The notes: generated by a model from the sequence alone, not told the origin. Positions 44,768 to 56,349 are shown, counted from the stretch's first letter. The stretch: 64,000 bases of DNA from Prinia subflava (GCF_021018805.1 NW_026960608.1:3038001-3102000), one strand, 5' to 3'. Translations and numbers: made by a program.

Positions 44768-45010
44768 AACCTGTAGTTGTGTCTGGGATTATCACAACCC
44801 AGGTGCAGGACCTTGCACTTTGCTTTGTTGGACTTACTTCATGAGGTTTGCATCAGCCCAACTCTCAAGCCTGTCACAGTCCCTCTGGATGGCATCCCCT
44901 CCTTCCAGCATATCGACTGCACCACACAGCTATCCATTAGCTCCCAAGAAGCTACTGTTCCTCTCCAAAATAAATGCTCTCCTTCCTTCTCTTGTGGTCA
45001 TAGGTTTACC
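44768..45010 (-). mobile_element. CR1 LINE fragment
   Basis: CAGGTGCAGGACCTTGCACTTTG and TGGATGGCATCCCCTCCTTCCAGCATATCGAC match the CR1 ORF2 region in the minus sense. The 3' edge is approximate. Confidence 0.65.
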
Positions 45011-45116
45011 ATGCTGTTCCGAAAAGCCCTGGAAAACCCTGATGGATTGCCTTGAACTAGAACAGCTTTCCAAGGTGTACAATAACAACTTCAGGAAGCA
45101 AAGAAAGGTCACAATG

Positions 45117-45878
45117 TGTGGAAAATAGGGTTATTTAATTCATGTTCTATAAATAATTATAGACTGGAAACTGTAATATATTGTATAAAGGTATGTGTGT
45201 CTGCTCAACCCGCACGTTTCACAGACTTCTGTAAAGCATTTCTCCTGATCTCCCTGGTCCAAAAAAATAGAAGGTGAGAACACGAGGCACTGATGAGACA
45301 ATGAACACGGACCAACCTACCCCTGCCTACGTGCAGCGAAAATTACCGGGACTCCCACTGATCGAATGCTACGTGCAAGGGGAATCATCACACACTTCTA
45401 CGGCTCAAGGCAGGGACTCCCACTGATCAAATGCTACGTGCAGAGGAATCATCACACACTTCTACGACGGTTAAATTACTCAAAGCAAGGACTAACTCTG
45501 GACATTAGCATTTGAATGGGCCAGGGGACCCTTTCGGGATTTAGTATAAACAAAGTTAATAGCCAGTGCTTAGTGGAAACAATGGAAGAAAGGCTGCCGA
45601 GGGTGAAATTAAGGGTATTTAAGTTAAGCCTCTAGGTGGGCAAGGCGTGAACCCAGCTAGAGACACCACGGCCAGGGTCCGTGTCTCTGGGTCACCCTTG
45701 GCTCATTTTTCCCGGGAGAAATTCTGTCAAGTAAGTGTCGCTGTTTGTGGGGTTTTGTTTTGTTTTGTTTTGTTTTTTATTACTTAAAATTCTGTAATTT
45801 GATTCCAAATTTTGTGATTTGAATTTTAATAAACCAAATTATTGAATTTGGTAATAAATTGTCCTAGCATTTATAACA
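45117..45878 (+). repeat. 5' LTR, with a 64-bp tandem duplication
   Basis: 762 bp. The stretch GGGACTCCCACTGATC..CACACTTCTACG occurs twice (from about 45349 and 45413), once in the other LTR. TATTTAAG near 45617 may serve as the TATA box. AATAAACC near 45827. A (TTTTG)n run lies near 45753-45775. Confidence 0.85.
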
Positions 45879-45881
45879 GTT

Positions 45882-45901
45882 TTGGCGCCCAATGTGGGGC
45901 C
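45882..45901 (+). promoter_or_regulatory. Primer binding site, tRNA-Lys1,2
   Basis: TGGCGCCCAATGTGGGGC, one base from the Lys1,2 site, four bases after the LTR. Confidence 0.85.
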
Positions 45902-45969
45902 AGTTTTGAATATTCTACGGACCCCTGCTTCTGACCGGGGGGCGCCCCGCTGTAAAAAGCGGCCTGGCA

Positions 45970-45982
45970 AAGCGGGTAAGTC
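45970..45982 (+). promoter_or_regulatory. Probable major splice donor
   Basis: CGGGTAAGT (GT at 45976-45977) fits the donor consensus and lies in the leader, where retroviruses have the donor for env mRNA. Confidence 0.5.
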
Positions 45983-46616
45983 CAGAAGAACGAACTGGCT
46001 TTACGAACCCAGAACCCACAACAGCGAAGGTATTAGGTGTTAGGACAAGCTAGCTTGGGGAGGGCTCGGGAACTCAGCGGGGGTTTTCCCCTGGAACCGC
46101 GGTATTGTTTCACTCATAAAAGTCTAAGTGCACAAAGAATCCACACAGGAAAAGAACCGTAAGTATAGCGTGGTTGAGTGGAGTGACCAAGTGTTTGAGA
46201 ACGTATATGTGCGTGTGAGTGTGTGCGTAAACGAGACGTGATTTATCACGAAGCGAGAGCAGACCTTAAGGTCGCGGTTCCGCTGCTCCCGCGAAGGACA
46301 CGGCCGACCGACAGAGAAGCGATTGGAACGCGTGATATTTCGCTTCGTGTGTGAGTGTTACCCGACGGGGTGTGAGAGTCACCAGGGGTCCTGAAGGAAA
46401 GAGGACGTCCCTTTTTGAGTTCGGGGACTAGTAAGCCTTCTTGACCGCGACCGAGAGGGGTCCGTTAATTTTTTCAGTAGCAGTTACGGAGCCCTGCGGT
46501 TAACCGAACATCCACGGAACGGTCATCCGTTGGATCATTAAGTTAACGGCACCGAGTTCAGAAACTCGGGATTTAATTTTTATATAGTATCCCATAACTT
46601 CTGTGCCACGGGGAGT

Positions 46617-47267
46617 ATGAGACCGTATCTCAGTAGAGATCGGGAGGATTCCTTAAGAGAAACCTCAGCGGGGGCTGCTCTTGAAATCCCTCGGAAAAGT
46701 CCATTAGGAAAGTTGTTGCAAGATTGGCAAGAATGCCCAATTAGGAGAAGGGCATCTAAAGATCAGATAATTTATTTGTGTATGAATGTTTGGGGAGGAA
46801 AGGAGATAAGACCTAATCTTATATGGCCTGTGTTTGGTACTTTTGACGAATGGGCATAAGAAGTTCTGTGAGAACATGTAGCAAAAAAGAAAAGGAGAGA
46901 ATTTGAGGAATTGGCATATGTTCTGTTATAGTATTAAGTACGAGTAAAGCTGTATTCTAAAAAAAGAGAAACACGGAATAAACCGGACTACGAGATAAGC
47001 TTTTCTCACGGCTCGGTGGCCCACATCCTGTCAGCCCCTACCCCTACCCCTTCCTCCTCCTCGGCCTTCTCAGTGGCAGCGTTAGCGCTGCCATCCGAGA
47101 CCCATGCGGAGCCCCGAGCTCAGCGGCCACTCCAGAAACCTTCCTCCCGCTCAAAGAGATCCCCGAGAGGGAATCCTGCCCCCGTTTCTGATCCTGACCC
47201 CGCACCTCGGCCACCGACGCTAAACTATGGAGAAAAAGAGAAGAAGGGTAAGAAAAACGAAGGGTAG
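46617..47267 (+). pseudogene. gag: gag matrix and proline-rich remnant
   Basis: The ATG at 46617 opens an 80-codon frame with SPLGKLLQDWQECPI and CMNVWGGKEIRPNLIWPVFG, a Trp-rich pattern like the matrix of gamma-like avian ERVs. It stops at 46857. From 47016 a Pro/Ser-rich frame (TPTPSSSSAF, SDPDPAPRPPTLNYGEK) resembles the spacer between matrix and capsid. No capsid or nucleocapsid follows. Although the LTRs are young, this gag cannot make virions. Confidence 0.55.
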
Positions 47268-49818
47268 AAGAATAAACCAGACAGGTATACACCAGTTAGA
47301 GCCCTGGCTAAAACCAGGACCCCCGAAGGAGATCTAGAAGAACCCAGAAAGGATTCAGGGTGGGACAGTTGGTGTGAGAGCAAGAACGGCCCGGGAGGAA
47401 AAATGGGGAAAAAGAAGCATTCCTGTAAGAAATTTAAGCTAGACAGTAGAGCAAAACAGAAATTACCAAAGGTGAATTAGAATGCATTAGAGAATAACTA
47501 GTGGTGTTGAGAAGCGTGCAAATTAGAAATGTGAGAATTCACGCAAGTCTGCAAAAGGAGAAAAAGATAGAAAAAAGAATTAAAAGGAATCTTGCTTACT
47601 CTTTTCCTTAGTAGTAGTAGATCTTTTACTTCAGGCTGAATACATTTTAGAGGCTCCCTAGAGTTGTGTATTTTACTTTAAAAAGTTTTTTCTCCTGTAC
47701 GAGATCAGCAGAGGTTTTTTTTGGGGGGTTTTTTTTCTCTTTTCGCTAACATGAGAAAAAGAACGAAACCCGCCCCCCTTCCCCCCCGCAAGCGGCAAGG
47801 TGAGTCAGTTCATAGTTGCCGGGAGACGAAGGAAAGCAGCAGTTTTAAAGTAACTAAACGAGGCTGCCCAGGGCAGAAAACCGCCATGTAAAGCGAAATA
47901 GGAAGCAAAAATAGATAAAAGTATTGAGAAAAGAGACCAAGAATGAGAGCTATACTTATGCGTGGGAAATACCTAGGTGTTTGTTCTTGAAAAGCTGAAA
48001 ATATATCTTCCTTTTAGTTGCCTGTCTGCTGCATGTGAAGATTTCGTGCAAATCAAAATGTTGATAGTATAGTAGATGTAGTTCGTCTATAATTGAAACA
48101 ATTGCTACATTTTGAATTCAGATTGTTAGCTTGAGCAGGGATATGGCATTTGTGTTGGCAGACAATGTATTGCAAGGGTTTTGTTTGTTTAAGTTTTTCT
48201 TTTAAAAGGTTGAAGCATGTGCCCGGTGGAGTCCAAATTAAAGCGGCTGTTGAGAGGCTAGGAACTAAATCTTTCTGTCGAGATAGTGTTAGAATGGTAG
48301 TTAGAGTCAAGATTCTAGTATTAAGTTGAGAAAGTAGTATAATTCTCTGTGTTAGTAGTTACAGGTCTTTTCTTTATTCTTTGCAGTTCCTATTCTGTAT
48401 GTATTTTGTCTAGTGAGAACAAGGATTCTTAATTTTAATTACTGACTCCTTAGAAAGAGATAGTTTGTGTTGTCCCTTTGATATTATGTCTTCTTTACTT
48501 GCTCCTCAATTTAGAGGATGTGAACCTTGAAGTTGCCCTGGTGCCTGTGTTTCAGGGATGGAGAGTAAGTGATGTATGAAAAGCAGCATTTGTGTCACCG
48601 GTGTTAAGTATGGTCGGTGTTTGCTTGTAGTCCTTCGAGCCATGTATTTAGGTTTAATAATACGCAAGAATGGATAGCAAATACAAGAATTTTGCTTTAA
48701 GAATTAGGCATAGGTTAACTCGAGTTTGCTTGTTAAGAGAGGCTAAGTTTGTAAAGTTTTTTTGGGACTGAAGTAAAAAGCAGTAGTGTTAATGTTCTGG
48801 CAATTGCACTAGATAAAGCTGTCTAATTACCGGGGCCTGAAGTTCACAGTGACTCCTAGCTTTAGAAAACTTTCCCGAGTCTTAAGTTCCGAATTTAAGT
48901 AATGCATGGTATATTACAGAGTATTTTAATGCATTTTAACTATAGCTTTCGATGCCTTCCATCTAAAACAGATGAGTTAGTCTTGCTACTTTATTCACTT
49001 CTTTTGATAAAAACTGAAGAAGCTCAGACCCGCAATAAGTTAGAAGTGCCTGAGGCGATGCCATTTCTATATTGCTGCCACTATTGTTCTTATAGCATCT
49101 GTATATGTCTAAAATATTTTATAAGTAGTAAAGAAGTAGACTCTGTCATTTGTGAGGTCATTTCCTTTTATTTAGTATACCTCATTTCTTTTATGACTTG
49201 TTAAAAGTATTCCCCAAGATTATAGTTGATGTCTAAAATTTTTATCTCATGTGCATTTTACTTAAGAAGCTATTCTTCAGTAGAAACATATTACCTAGAG
49301 CTAGTTTATGGGGTTTAAGGTTGTCTTAGTGTTTATTATTTACTTGTTGTACAGAATCCATGTACCAAGCAGCCATTTTTCAGATGTATTGGTAAAACCA
49401 TCCTGTTAGTTTTACTTTCTCTCTGGAACAGTACAAAAAGGATTTTTGAATTTTGTATTGAATTATTTAAATTTTAGATGATGCGTTAGAATCATTTTTT
49501 TAAAGAAAAATTCTAGATTGTATAGTGCATTGTGTGAATAGTGAAGTAGAATCATAGTGATCCAGGGACAAAATTGTTTTTATAGTGAAGGTGTGAATGT
49601 ACTATTAGATAACTTGTTCTAATATTCAGATTTTCTGAATAGTAAACATAGCAGAGATTCTTTCTGTAAAATATTCCTGTAGTATTGGGCTGGTTTAGAA
49701 TTTTGTATTAAGTACGTGTTCTTAATTAGTAAATTCAATCTGGGAAAGTTGCAGAATTTTGATGTATATTCATGATATACAACCAAGAGATAAAGTACTG
49801 ATAAGAGCTTAGAAAGCA
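47268..49818 (+). other. Unassigned interior, no retroviral coding
   Basis: AT-rich (about 47890-49818) and full of stops. It lies between the gag remnant and the integrase tail, where protease and polymerase should be. A 46-codon basic ORF is at 47751-47891. Origin unknown: captured host DNA or decayed old ERV sequence. Confidence 0.5.
47751..47891 (+). other. Short Arg/Lys/Pro-rich ORF (46 codons) with an internal splice donor
   Basis: It opens MRKRTKPAPLPPRKRQGES. The frame holds CAAGGTGAGT (GT at 47800-47801), a strong donor-like sequence. The basic N-terminus could bind RNA or act as a nuclear signal, but the ORF may be chance. I recognise no family. Confidence 0.3.
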
Positions 49819-50040
49819 GTGTCACTAACCCCTCATTGGGAGGGACCCTTTCTTGTCCTTTTAACTACAGATACAGCCATCCGAACAGCTGAGAGAGGTT
49901 GGCCACACGCCTCCAGAGCTAAGAAGTTAACAGCACCGAGAGAAAACCCTGAGTGGAATGTCATCTCTTCCCCCAGAGATCTGAAGGTCCGGCTGCACCG
50001 AGGATGCAACCGCCCTGAAGAACATCAAGCAGCAGCCTAA
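49819..50040 (+). pseudogene. pol: Integrase C-terminal tail, gamma-like
   Basis: The frame MSLTPHWEGPFLVLLTTDT..RTAERGWPHASRAKKL matches the WEGP..VLLTT..A..T..G...H..R.K pattern at the end of gamma-like integrases. It ends at a stop at 50038. Only this last part of pol is present; the frame opens directly out of AT-rich sequence, so the join is abrupt. Confidence 0.65.
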
Positions 50041-50311
50041 AGGAGCCTCAAAAGAAACTTTGTAACCACTCGAAAAGGAGAACTAAAAGAGAGAAGGGTA
50101 ACCCGAAGGAAAGTATTTCTCCTTAGTCATACAATCTTAGAAATTACAGTCTGCTGGGAGTAGTGTAAGTTAATCTAGCAAATACCTGGAATTCAGCCGG
50201 CAGGGGGAGATAGAGTGCAAAAAGCATAGAAGTAGAGAAATTGATCCAGTGAAGCTCCTATTGTGACAAAAGGGCAACTCAAGCCGTCCAAGGAAAACAA
50301 CCCAGCAGAAA

Positions 50312-50848
50312 ATGAAAGAAGGATCAAGAAGGGAGTCCAGGCAACCTGTCCCTGCTGTGAGAAGAACCCAGAAACCAGCCGTTAGTCGCAACCCAATAGG
50401 CTTTGGTACAAACAGAAGAACTCATCTGTGGACTTCCCTACTGATCATAAGCTTAACTGTAATACCTATAAGGAGTCAGTACAATGAAACTGGACTCAGC
50501 CTAGAGATTCCTAGAAAAGACAGTCTTAAAGTTGACATAATGTCCAAAATAGAGCACCCTCAAAAGAGAAATCTAGATACCAGAAGAAAATTGATTAAAA
50601 GAAATTCCAGCCCACAGACCTTGTCTAAAGATTTGTAGCCAGAAATACCCTCTTCTTTCAAGAGTACCCCCTCAGAAGGAACCTTGGAGGGAGCAGCAAT
50701 CACATGCAACCTAGCTCAAATAGCAAAAGCTAGAATGAGAATCCACGAATTTCTAATCAGTATACAAATTGAATTAAAAAGACTGCAAAGAGTAATAGGA
50801 CTAGTAGAAGGCAACACTCAGAAAAGTAAAACCAATTTAATTTAGACC
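50312..50848 (+). pseudogene. env: env remnant: leader and a short helical part
   Basis: From 50312, 108 codons with a hydrophobic leader-like segment (LLIISLTVIPIRSQ) about 45 residues in. After a TAG at 50636 the same frame goes on with EGAAITCNLAQIAKARMRIH and a heptad-like stretch to a stop near 50846. Most of the surface subunit and the membrane span are missing. Confidence 0.45.
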
Positions 50849-51232
50849 GAAATAGAAAATTAGACAAATGTGCAGTCAAAAAAGGTAGACTGTCTTATAA
50901 AAGGGGAAGAAAAAAATAAGTTAAGCAAGATAAAAAATCCGGACACCCGTTTTCCAATGTAGGGGTGGATAATAAAAGGGGGACGAGGGATAATAGGATT
51001 ATGTGCTATGGGAATGATATAGATCCTGGTAAATCCCAGATTTACCATGAGAATAGGACCTTTTAGAAGTATGAATACAAAGAAAAATCAACGAAAAAGA
51101 GCTGCTCAGGTTTTAAAATGTTTGAAATACAATTTGGAAAAAGAATGTAAATAAACAGTGATAGAAGAAAACAATTAGGCTAAATACAAAACATGAATTA
51201 AAATTGTTAACAAAAGAGAGAAATGGGGAAAT
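50849..51232 (+). other. 3' untranslated part and polypurine tract
   Basis: No gene. AAAAGAGAGAAATGGGGAAAT (about 51212-51232) is the polypurine tract next to the LTR. Confidence 0.6.
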
Positions 51233-51930
51233 TGTGGAAAATAGGGTTATTTAATTCATGTTCTATAAATAATTATAGACTGGAAACTGTAATATATTGT
51301 ATAAAGGTATGTGTGTCTGCTCAACCCGCACGTTTCACGGACTTCTGTAAAGCATTTCTCCTGATCTCCCTGGTCCAAAAAAATAGAAGGTGAGAACACG
51401 AGGCACTGATGAGACAATGAACACGGACCAACCTACCCCTGCCTACGTGCAGCGAAAATTACCGGGACTCCCACTGATCGAATGCTACGTGCAAGACGAA
51501 TCATCACACACTTCTACGACGGTTAAATTACTCAAAGCAAGGACTAACTCTAGACATTAGCATTTGAATAGGCCAGGGGACCCTTTCGGGATTTAGTATA
51601 AACAAAGTTAATAGCCAGTGCTTAGTGGAAACAATAGAAGAAAGGCTGCCGAGGGTGAAATTAAGGGTATTTAAGTTAAGCCTCTAGGTGAGCAAGGCGT
51701 GAACCCAGCTAGAGACACCGATGGCCAAGGTCCGTGTCTCTAGGTCACCCTTGGCTCATTTTTCCCGGGAGAAATTCTGTCAAGTAAGTGTCGCTGTTTG
51801 TGGGGTTTTGTTTTGGTTTGGTTTTTTTTTATTACTTAAAATTCTGTAATTTGATTCCAAATTTTGTGATTTGAATTTTAATAAACCAAATTATTGAATT
51901 TGGTAATAAATTGTCCTAGCATTTATAACA
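51233..51930 (+). repeat. 3' LTR (698 bp)
   Basis: Partner of 45117-45878 without the 64-bp duplication. It carries six A where the other LTR has G, each followed by G. Confidence 0.85.
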
Positions 51931-52067
51931 CAATGTATACATTCAGCATTCCAAATCAGCATCAAAAGTCATGAGTCATATGCCAGAAGAACTTGACATT
52001 TCTCATTAAGTGATTTTGTGTTGTTTCTTGTTTGGGAGCTTTTGGGACATGTTTTCTGGTTTTCCAT

Positions 52068-52586
52068 TGTCCTGGTTTAGGGCAAATTTGGGAAGAAACC
52101 CCCGAATGGGGTCCCTCCAGAAAGAAAACCCAAGTGGCCTGTCTCCCAACTGGTTTGAGAAAAGATTTCCTTGGAGAAAAAGTGGAAAAAACTGTTTATT
52201 TAACAGGCAAAGCATTCACCAGCACAAAAAAAAATGAACATTAAACAACAAAACCTCTCGCTGCTCTGAAGAGATGGCAAACTCAGAAAAATCCCCTCGT
52301 AAGGTGCATCTCAGCTCACCCAGTCTCCCATCAGTCCCTCTGGCACTGGAATGCAGTGTCCCGGCCCCGGTGGGCCACAGGTGTGAGCTTCTGGTGGTTT
52401 TCTGGGTTTTCAGTGTAGAGCAGGTTTAAACAGTTCCAAGAAAAAGAAAAACCACAGTCTGAGGAACTTCTCTGCCTCAGCTAGCTAAAAATTAACTGAA
52501 AAGCAAAGGAGAGCTCTCTCTCGCTGTCTGTTCTGCAGACAACACTGTCTGTGAGAAGGATGCAGGGGAGCAAGTGCAATTCCTGA
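52068..52586 (-). repeat. ERVL-type LTR relic
   Basis: TGTCCTGGTTTAGGGCAAATTTGGG at 52068 is a typical end of an avian ERVL LTR. A minus-sense AATAAAC near 52200 suggests minus sense. Right edge approximate. Confidence 0.45.
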
Positions 52587-53105
52587 TGTTATAAATGCCA
52601 AGCCAATTCCAATTAATTAAAAAAAATATTAATTAAAGAATTACAGGACAAAAATTTGGGGGAACCAGCAATCAGAAGCACAGTGCCGATGCCCGGGATC
52701 GACACTGGGTAAACCTCAGTTACGGCCTCTATCGCACCGTCCAGAATGGAGTTTTCTCACGGAAAGATGAATGTTAAGTTCGTTCCTCCAGTGTATGAAT
52801 GGGAGGTGAAGTTCTGAATGAGAGGCGTTCTCCCGATCGTATCTCCCGCGATGGCTGGGCACTTCACAGTTCCACCGCCCCCAGAGGACTGATTCCAATC
52901 TTGATTTATTCTTTATTCTGGTGTCACTGGTGGGCTTCCCGATTCCCGGCAGGGTATTGTCTTTCCTGGAACAGCAGCCTCTGGGTGTTGCCCATCCTGA
53001 AACTAGTTGGTTTCGTGCCCGACCAGCTTGTGTATTTTATTTCACAAAACATATTCACATTTTATATACACCAAAAAACATGAATTAATATACAATATTT
53101 ATTAC
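52587..53105 (-). repeat. Family E LTR (minus sense)
   Basis: TGTTATAAATGCCAAGCC at 52587 through AACATGAATTAATATACAA near 53090. Flanks CCTGA and GCTGA agree at four of five. Shows GGCTGGGCACTTCACAG uninterrupted, the site hit in the nest at 32044. Confidence 0.6.
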
Positions 53106-53584
53106 GCTGATAACAAATTCCGCACTTCTTCTCTCCCCCTCTTCGCTCTCGGAACCAGTCTTAAAGGTGCAGAATTTAACATCCAGCACAAACAGAACAG
53201 ACGATTGGGGATACAAGCACCACAAAGTCACCCCAGGACAGTCTTCAAGTCACAAAAGTGTAAAAACATAGAATTCCCAATTCTTATGGTTTTGTTATGA
53301 ATCTGCTGTGATCTGGCTGTTTTCTGTAGCTTCACCTCCTGGAGTCTGGGGATACTGGACAAGATTAGAAAAATCAGCGAGTGAACTGTGGCTAAATGAA
53401 AGACTGATGGCCATGATATCCTGGGCACTGTATCCATGTGCTTTGGGTCCTCAGGGAAGTAGGACAGCTGAGGATGGTTGGGGATGGCATGGGGACAAGC
53501 CTGGCATGCAGCAGGGCTTCAGTTGTGGCTTCTGACATTTGGGATTCTGCTGAACCACAGCTTCTACTCTCACCCCAGACCTGT
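53106..53584. other. Unrecognised
   Basis: No gene; short frames only. Confidence 0.3.
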
Positions 53585-54245
53585 TGTTGGGGTTTTAGGA
53601 GTTCTCCTTTTGGTCAGTTTTTGTTTGTTTGCTTGTTTGTTTTTGTTTTGCTTTGTTTTGTTTTGTTTTCCTCTTAAGGAATTTTCCTCCATACGTGTTG
53701 CTAGGAGACAATAACGACTGGATACTTAAGAGCTACAAAAGAAGTTGTCACAGCTCAGGAGAGGGGTGCATCTGGCTGCTCTCTCTTTACCTGAGGTTTC
53801 CCGTGGAGGGCAGAGATGCCGAGAGATTTGGATTGGGAAAACGGGGTTGGGTGCAGCCCCTAGCTCTCTTGTTCTCTCAGCATTCGAAGGTGGGAGAGGC
53901 TGTGGTCGCTGTGGGGAGAATTTGTTACCATTGCGGGGTTCTGCCTTCTGCTGCCTTTCTTCTACCATGACTGGAGCTCTGCTCTTGGGAGCAGCCGTTG
54001 CACTGGGACCTTGTTAACACTCTACCTCACTAAAAGAGGGGCTTTTCACTCAGGTGCTCAGGTGCCTCAAGGGGAAAACCCCAGGATTCCGAGCCTGCCT
54101 TTCCTCTGCCCTGCTCGGAGCTGGGCTGCTGCTGTCCTGCCCCTGCTACTTCTTTGCCACTGCTCCATGTCTTTGCTACACTGTAGCCCCGCACCCCCAG
54201 CCTGACGAGAAGTCCCGTGGTTCCTGCTACAGCTGTGGAGTTTGA
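53585..54245 (+). repeat. Truncated family C LTR
   Basis: TGTTGGGGTTTTAGGAG start and GAATTTTCCTCCATACGTGTTGCTAGG as in 55070 and 56390. It passes straight into CR1 at about 54246, so its 3' part is missing. A (TTTTG)n stretch lies at 53640-53670. Confidence 0.5.
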
Positions 54246-55031
54246 TACATCTCATCTACTACCTGGGATATCTGTTCAATATTTTTATTGATGACATAGA
54301 TGAGGGTATTGGGTCTATCATTAGTAAATTTGCAGATGACACTAAGCTGGGAGCATGTGTCAATCTGTTGGAAGGGAGGAGGGCTCTGCAGAGAGACCTG
54401 GAACAGTTGGATGGATGGGCAGAGTCCAGTGGGATGAAGTTTAGTAAGTTCAAGTGCCATGTCCTGCATTTTGGCCACAAAAACCCCCTGCAACATAAGA
54501 GGCTGGGGACAGTGTGTCTGGACAGTGCCCAGGCAGAGAGGGACCTGGGGGTTCTGGTCAACAGCCGGCTGAACATGAGCCAGCAGTGTGCCCTGGTGGC
54601 CAAGAAGGCCAATGGCCTCCTGGCCTGTATCAGGAATAGGGTGTCCAGCAGGACCACAGAGGTCATTCTTCCCCTGCACTCAGCACTGGTGAGGCTGCAC
54701 TTTGAGTACTGTGTCCAGTTCTGGGCCCCTCAGTTTAGGAAGGACATTGAGGTGCTTGAGCACATCCAGAGGACGGCAACGAGGCTGGTGAGGGGCTTGG
54801 AACATAAGCCCTATGAGGAATGGCTAAAGGAGCTGGGGTTGTTTAGCCTGGAGAGGAGAAGACTCAGAGGTGACCTTATCACTCTTTACAACTTCCTGAA
54901 AGGTGGTTGCAGTCAGGTGGGAGCTGGTCTCTTTCTCCAGGCAGCAACTGACAGAACAAGAGGACACAGTCTCAAGCTGCGTCAAGGGAAATATAGGTTG
55001 GATATTAGGAAAAAGTTTTTCATGGAAAGAA
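54246..55031 (+). mobile_element. CR1 LINE fragment (ORF2 3' part)
   Basis: A long frame (54242-55090) contains [21 protein letters not shown] (the FADD active-site motif of non-LTR reverse transcriptase), [17 protein letters not shown] and [12 protein letters not shown], the order of the CR1 ORF2 C-terminal half. It is 5'-truncated, as most CR1 copies are, and cut at 55032 by an LTR. The frame is open but represents only about a third of ORF2. Confidence 0.85.
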
Positions 55032-55831
55032 TGTTGGGGGTTAGATTTGGTTTTGTTTTTTTTTTCTTCTCACAGAATTTTTTCCCATAAGTTTCCAAGA
55101 AGCCTTGATGACTACTTAGTCAGAACAAGAAGGGGTACTTGAGGGATATGGCAGCGCACAAGGCTACACCTATTGTTTATGAGTCCCTGGGAGTGTCCCT
55201 CAGAGGGGAGAGATGATGAGCTTTGGGAAAGGCAAAAAGACAGATCTGGGGGAGGGGGAGGCACTCTTGTGCTCAGCGCCGAGAAGGACGGTCAGGCTGC
55301 CCTCTGCCTCTGCCTCGTCCTGGGAAATCTATCGTCATCTGCTGTGTACCCGGGAATCCTAAGCTCGTTTTCTCCAGCCTCCCCCCACCGCCGCTGCTTC
55401 TTCGGAGCTTTGAGGTTCCCCTGCTACTCTGTAGCCCTGCACTGCCCAGCCCTGCCGGGACACCCCTGCTGCTCCAGCTGCCAGCGCAGAGCTCCTCATC
55501 TCATCCACCAGCCCGGGACTTTCCTCCCTTCCAGCTCGGCCTCTCGGAGTCCTGCAGGGGCGCCGAGATCAAACTGCTCTGGGCTTTTGTAAAAGAAAGC
55601 CCTCAAGGTTCTTGGTTCTGTTTATTATTGATGCTATAGTTGTTGTTTGTCTGTCGTTTTGTCATATATACTAGTAAAGAACTGTTATTCCTACCCCCAT
55701 ACCTCTGCCTGAAAGCTCCTTTAATTTTTTTTTTTTTAATTGGAATAATTTGGAGGGAGGGGATTTGAATTCTCCATCTCTAGGGAGGTCCTGCCCCTTC
55801 CTAGCAGATATCTGTCTTTCAAACCAAGACA
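55032..55831 (+). repeat. Family C LTR
   Basis: TGTTGGGGGTTAGATTTGG to CAAACCAAGACA, 800 bp, with AAAGAACTGTTATTCC as in its relatives. Flanks do not match (AAGAA and GTGTT), so one side may be rearranged. Confidence 0.6.
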
Positions 55832-55897
55832 GTGTTTCAAAAATGAGCTGGTCATTTATGGGTGAGCAGCAGGATGTGTCCCCCAGAGTGTCCCCAG

Positions 55898-56026
55898 AAC
55901 CATAGAATCCTAGAATCAAGGAACGGTTTGGGTTGGAAGGAATTGTAAAGATCCCTGCCAGGGGCAGGAACACATTCCACTAGACCAGGTTGCTCAAAGC
56001 CTCATCCAACCTGGCCTTGGTAGGAG
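55898..56026 (-). mobile_element. CR1 3' end fragment
   Basis: CATAGAATCCTAGAATCAAGG, GGTTTGGGTTGGAAGG and CTAGACCAGGTTGCTCAAAGCC are hallmarks of the reverse complement of the CR1 3' end. Confidence 0.8.
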
Positions 56027-56349
56027 TCGCCATGTAGGATTTATGGGGAGCATTTGTTGTGTGTGAAGTCATGTTGCTGCCACTGCAGCGACGGCCCTGA
56101 AGCTGAGCTCATTTTGCCATTCAAAAGAGCAAATGGAAGTGAACCAAGAAGAACTTCAGCTACATTAACTGGCCTACACCTGCACCTACATTTGATATAC
56201 CCCATAATCCTGCCGTACTGCCTACTGCTTCAGACAATAGATTCGTGTAACTATTTTACAATCAATATGGATAGAAGTTTGGAGAATTACACATTTTTTT
56301 ATTGACTGCAAAGTCATTATGCAAGTCTAGCACCTCAAATATGAGCACG

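Larger units (their letters stand above)
45112..51935 (+). mobile_element. 6.8-kb provirus lacking nearly all of pol, TSD CAATG
   Basis: LTRs at 45117-45878 and 51233-51930 start TGTGGAAAAT and end TTTATAACA, with CAATG at 45112-45116 and 51931-51935. A near-perfect Lys1,2 primer site follows the first and a purine run precedes the second. Inside are a matrix-like piece, a 2.3-kb stretch with no retroviral coding, an integrase tail and pieces of an env frame. Protease, reverse transcriptase, RNase H and the integrase core are missing. The LTRs are close (about ten differences apart from a 64-bp duplication), so this is a recent insertion that probably moved with help from another virus. Confidence 0.85.

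Noticed and set aside
48902..49204. 100-codon frame in the interior of the 45-52 kb provirus
   Set aside because: Rich in Leu, Cys and Tyr as expected from AT-rich noise; no domain, and no similar frame seen nearby.
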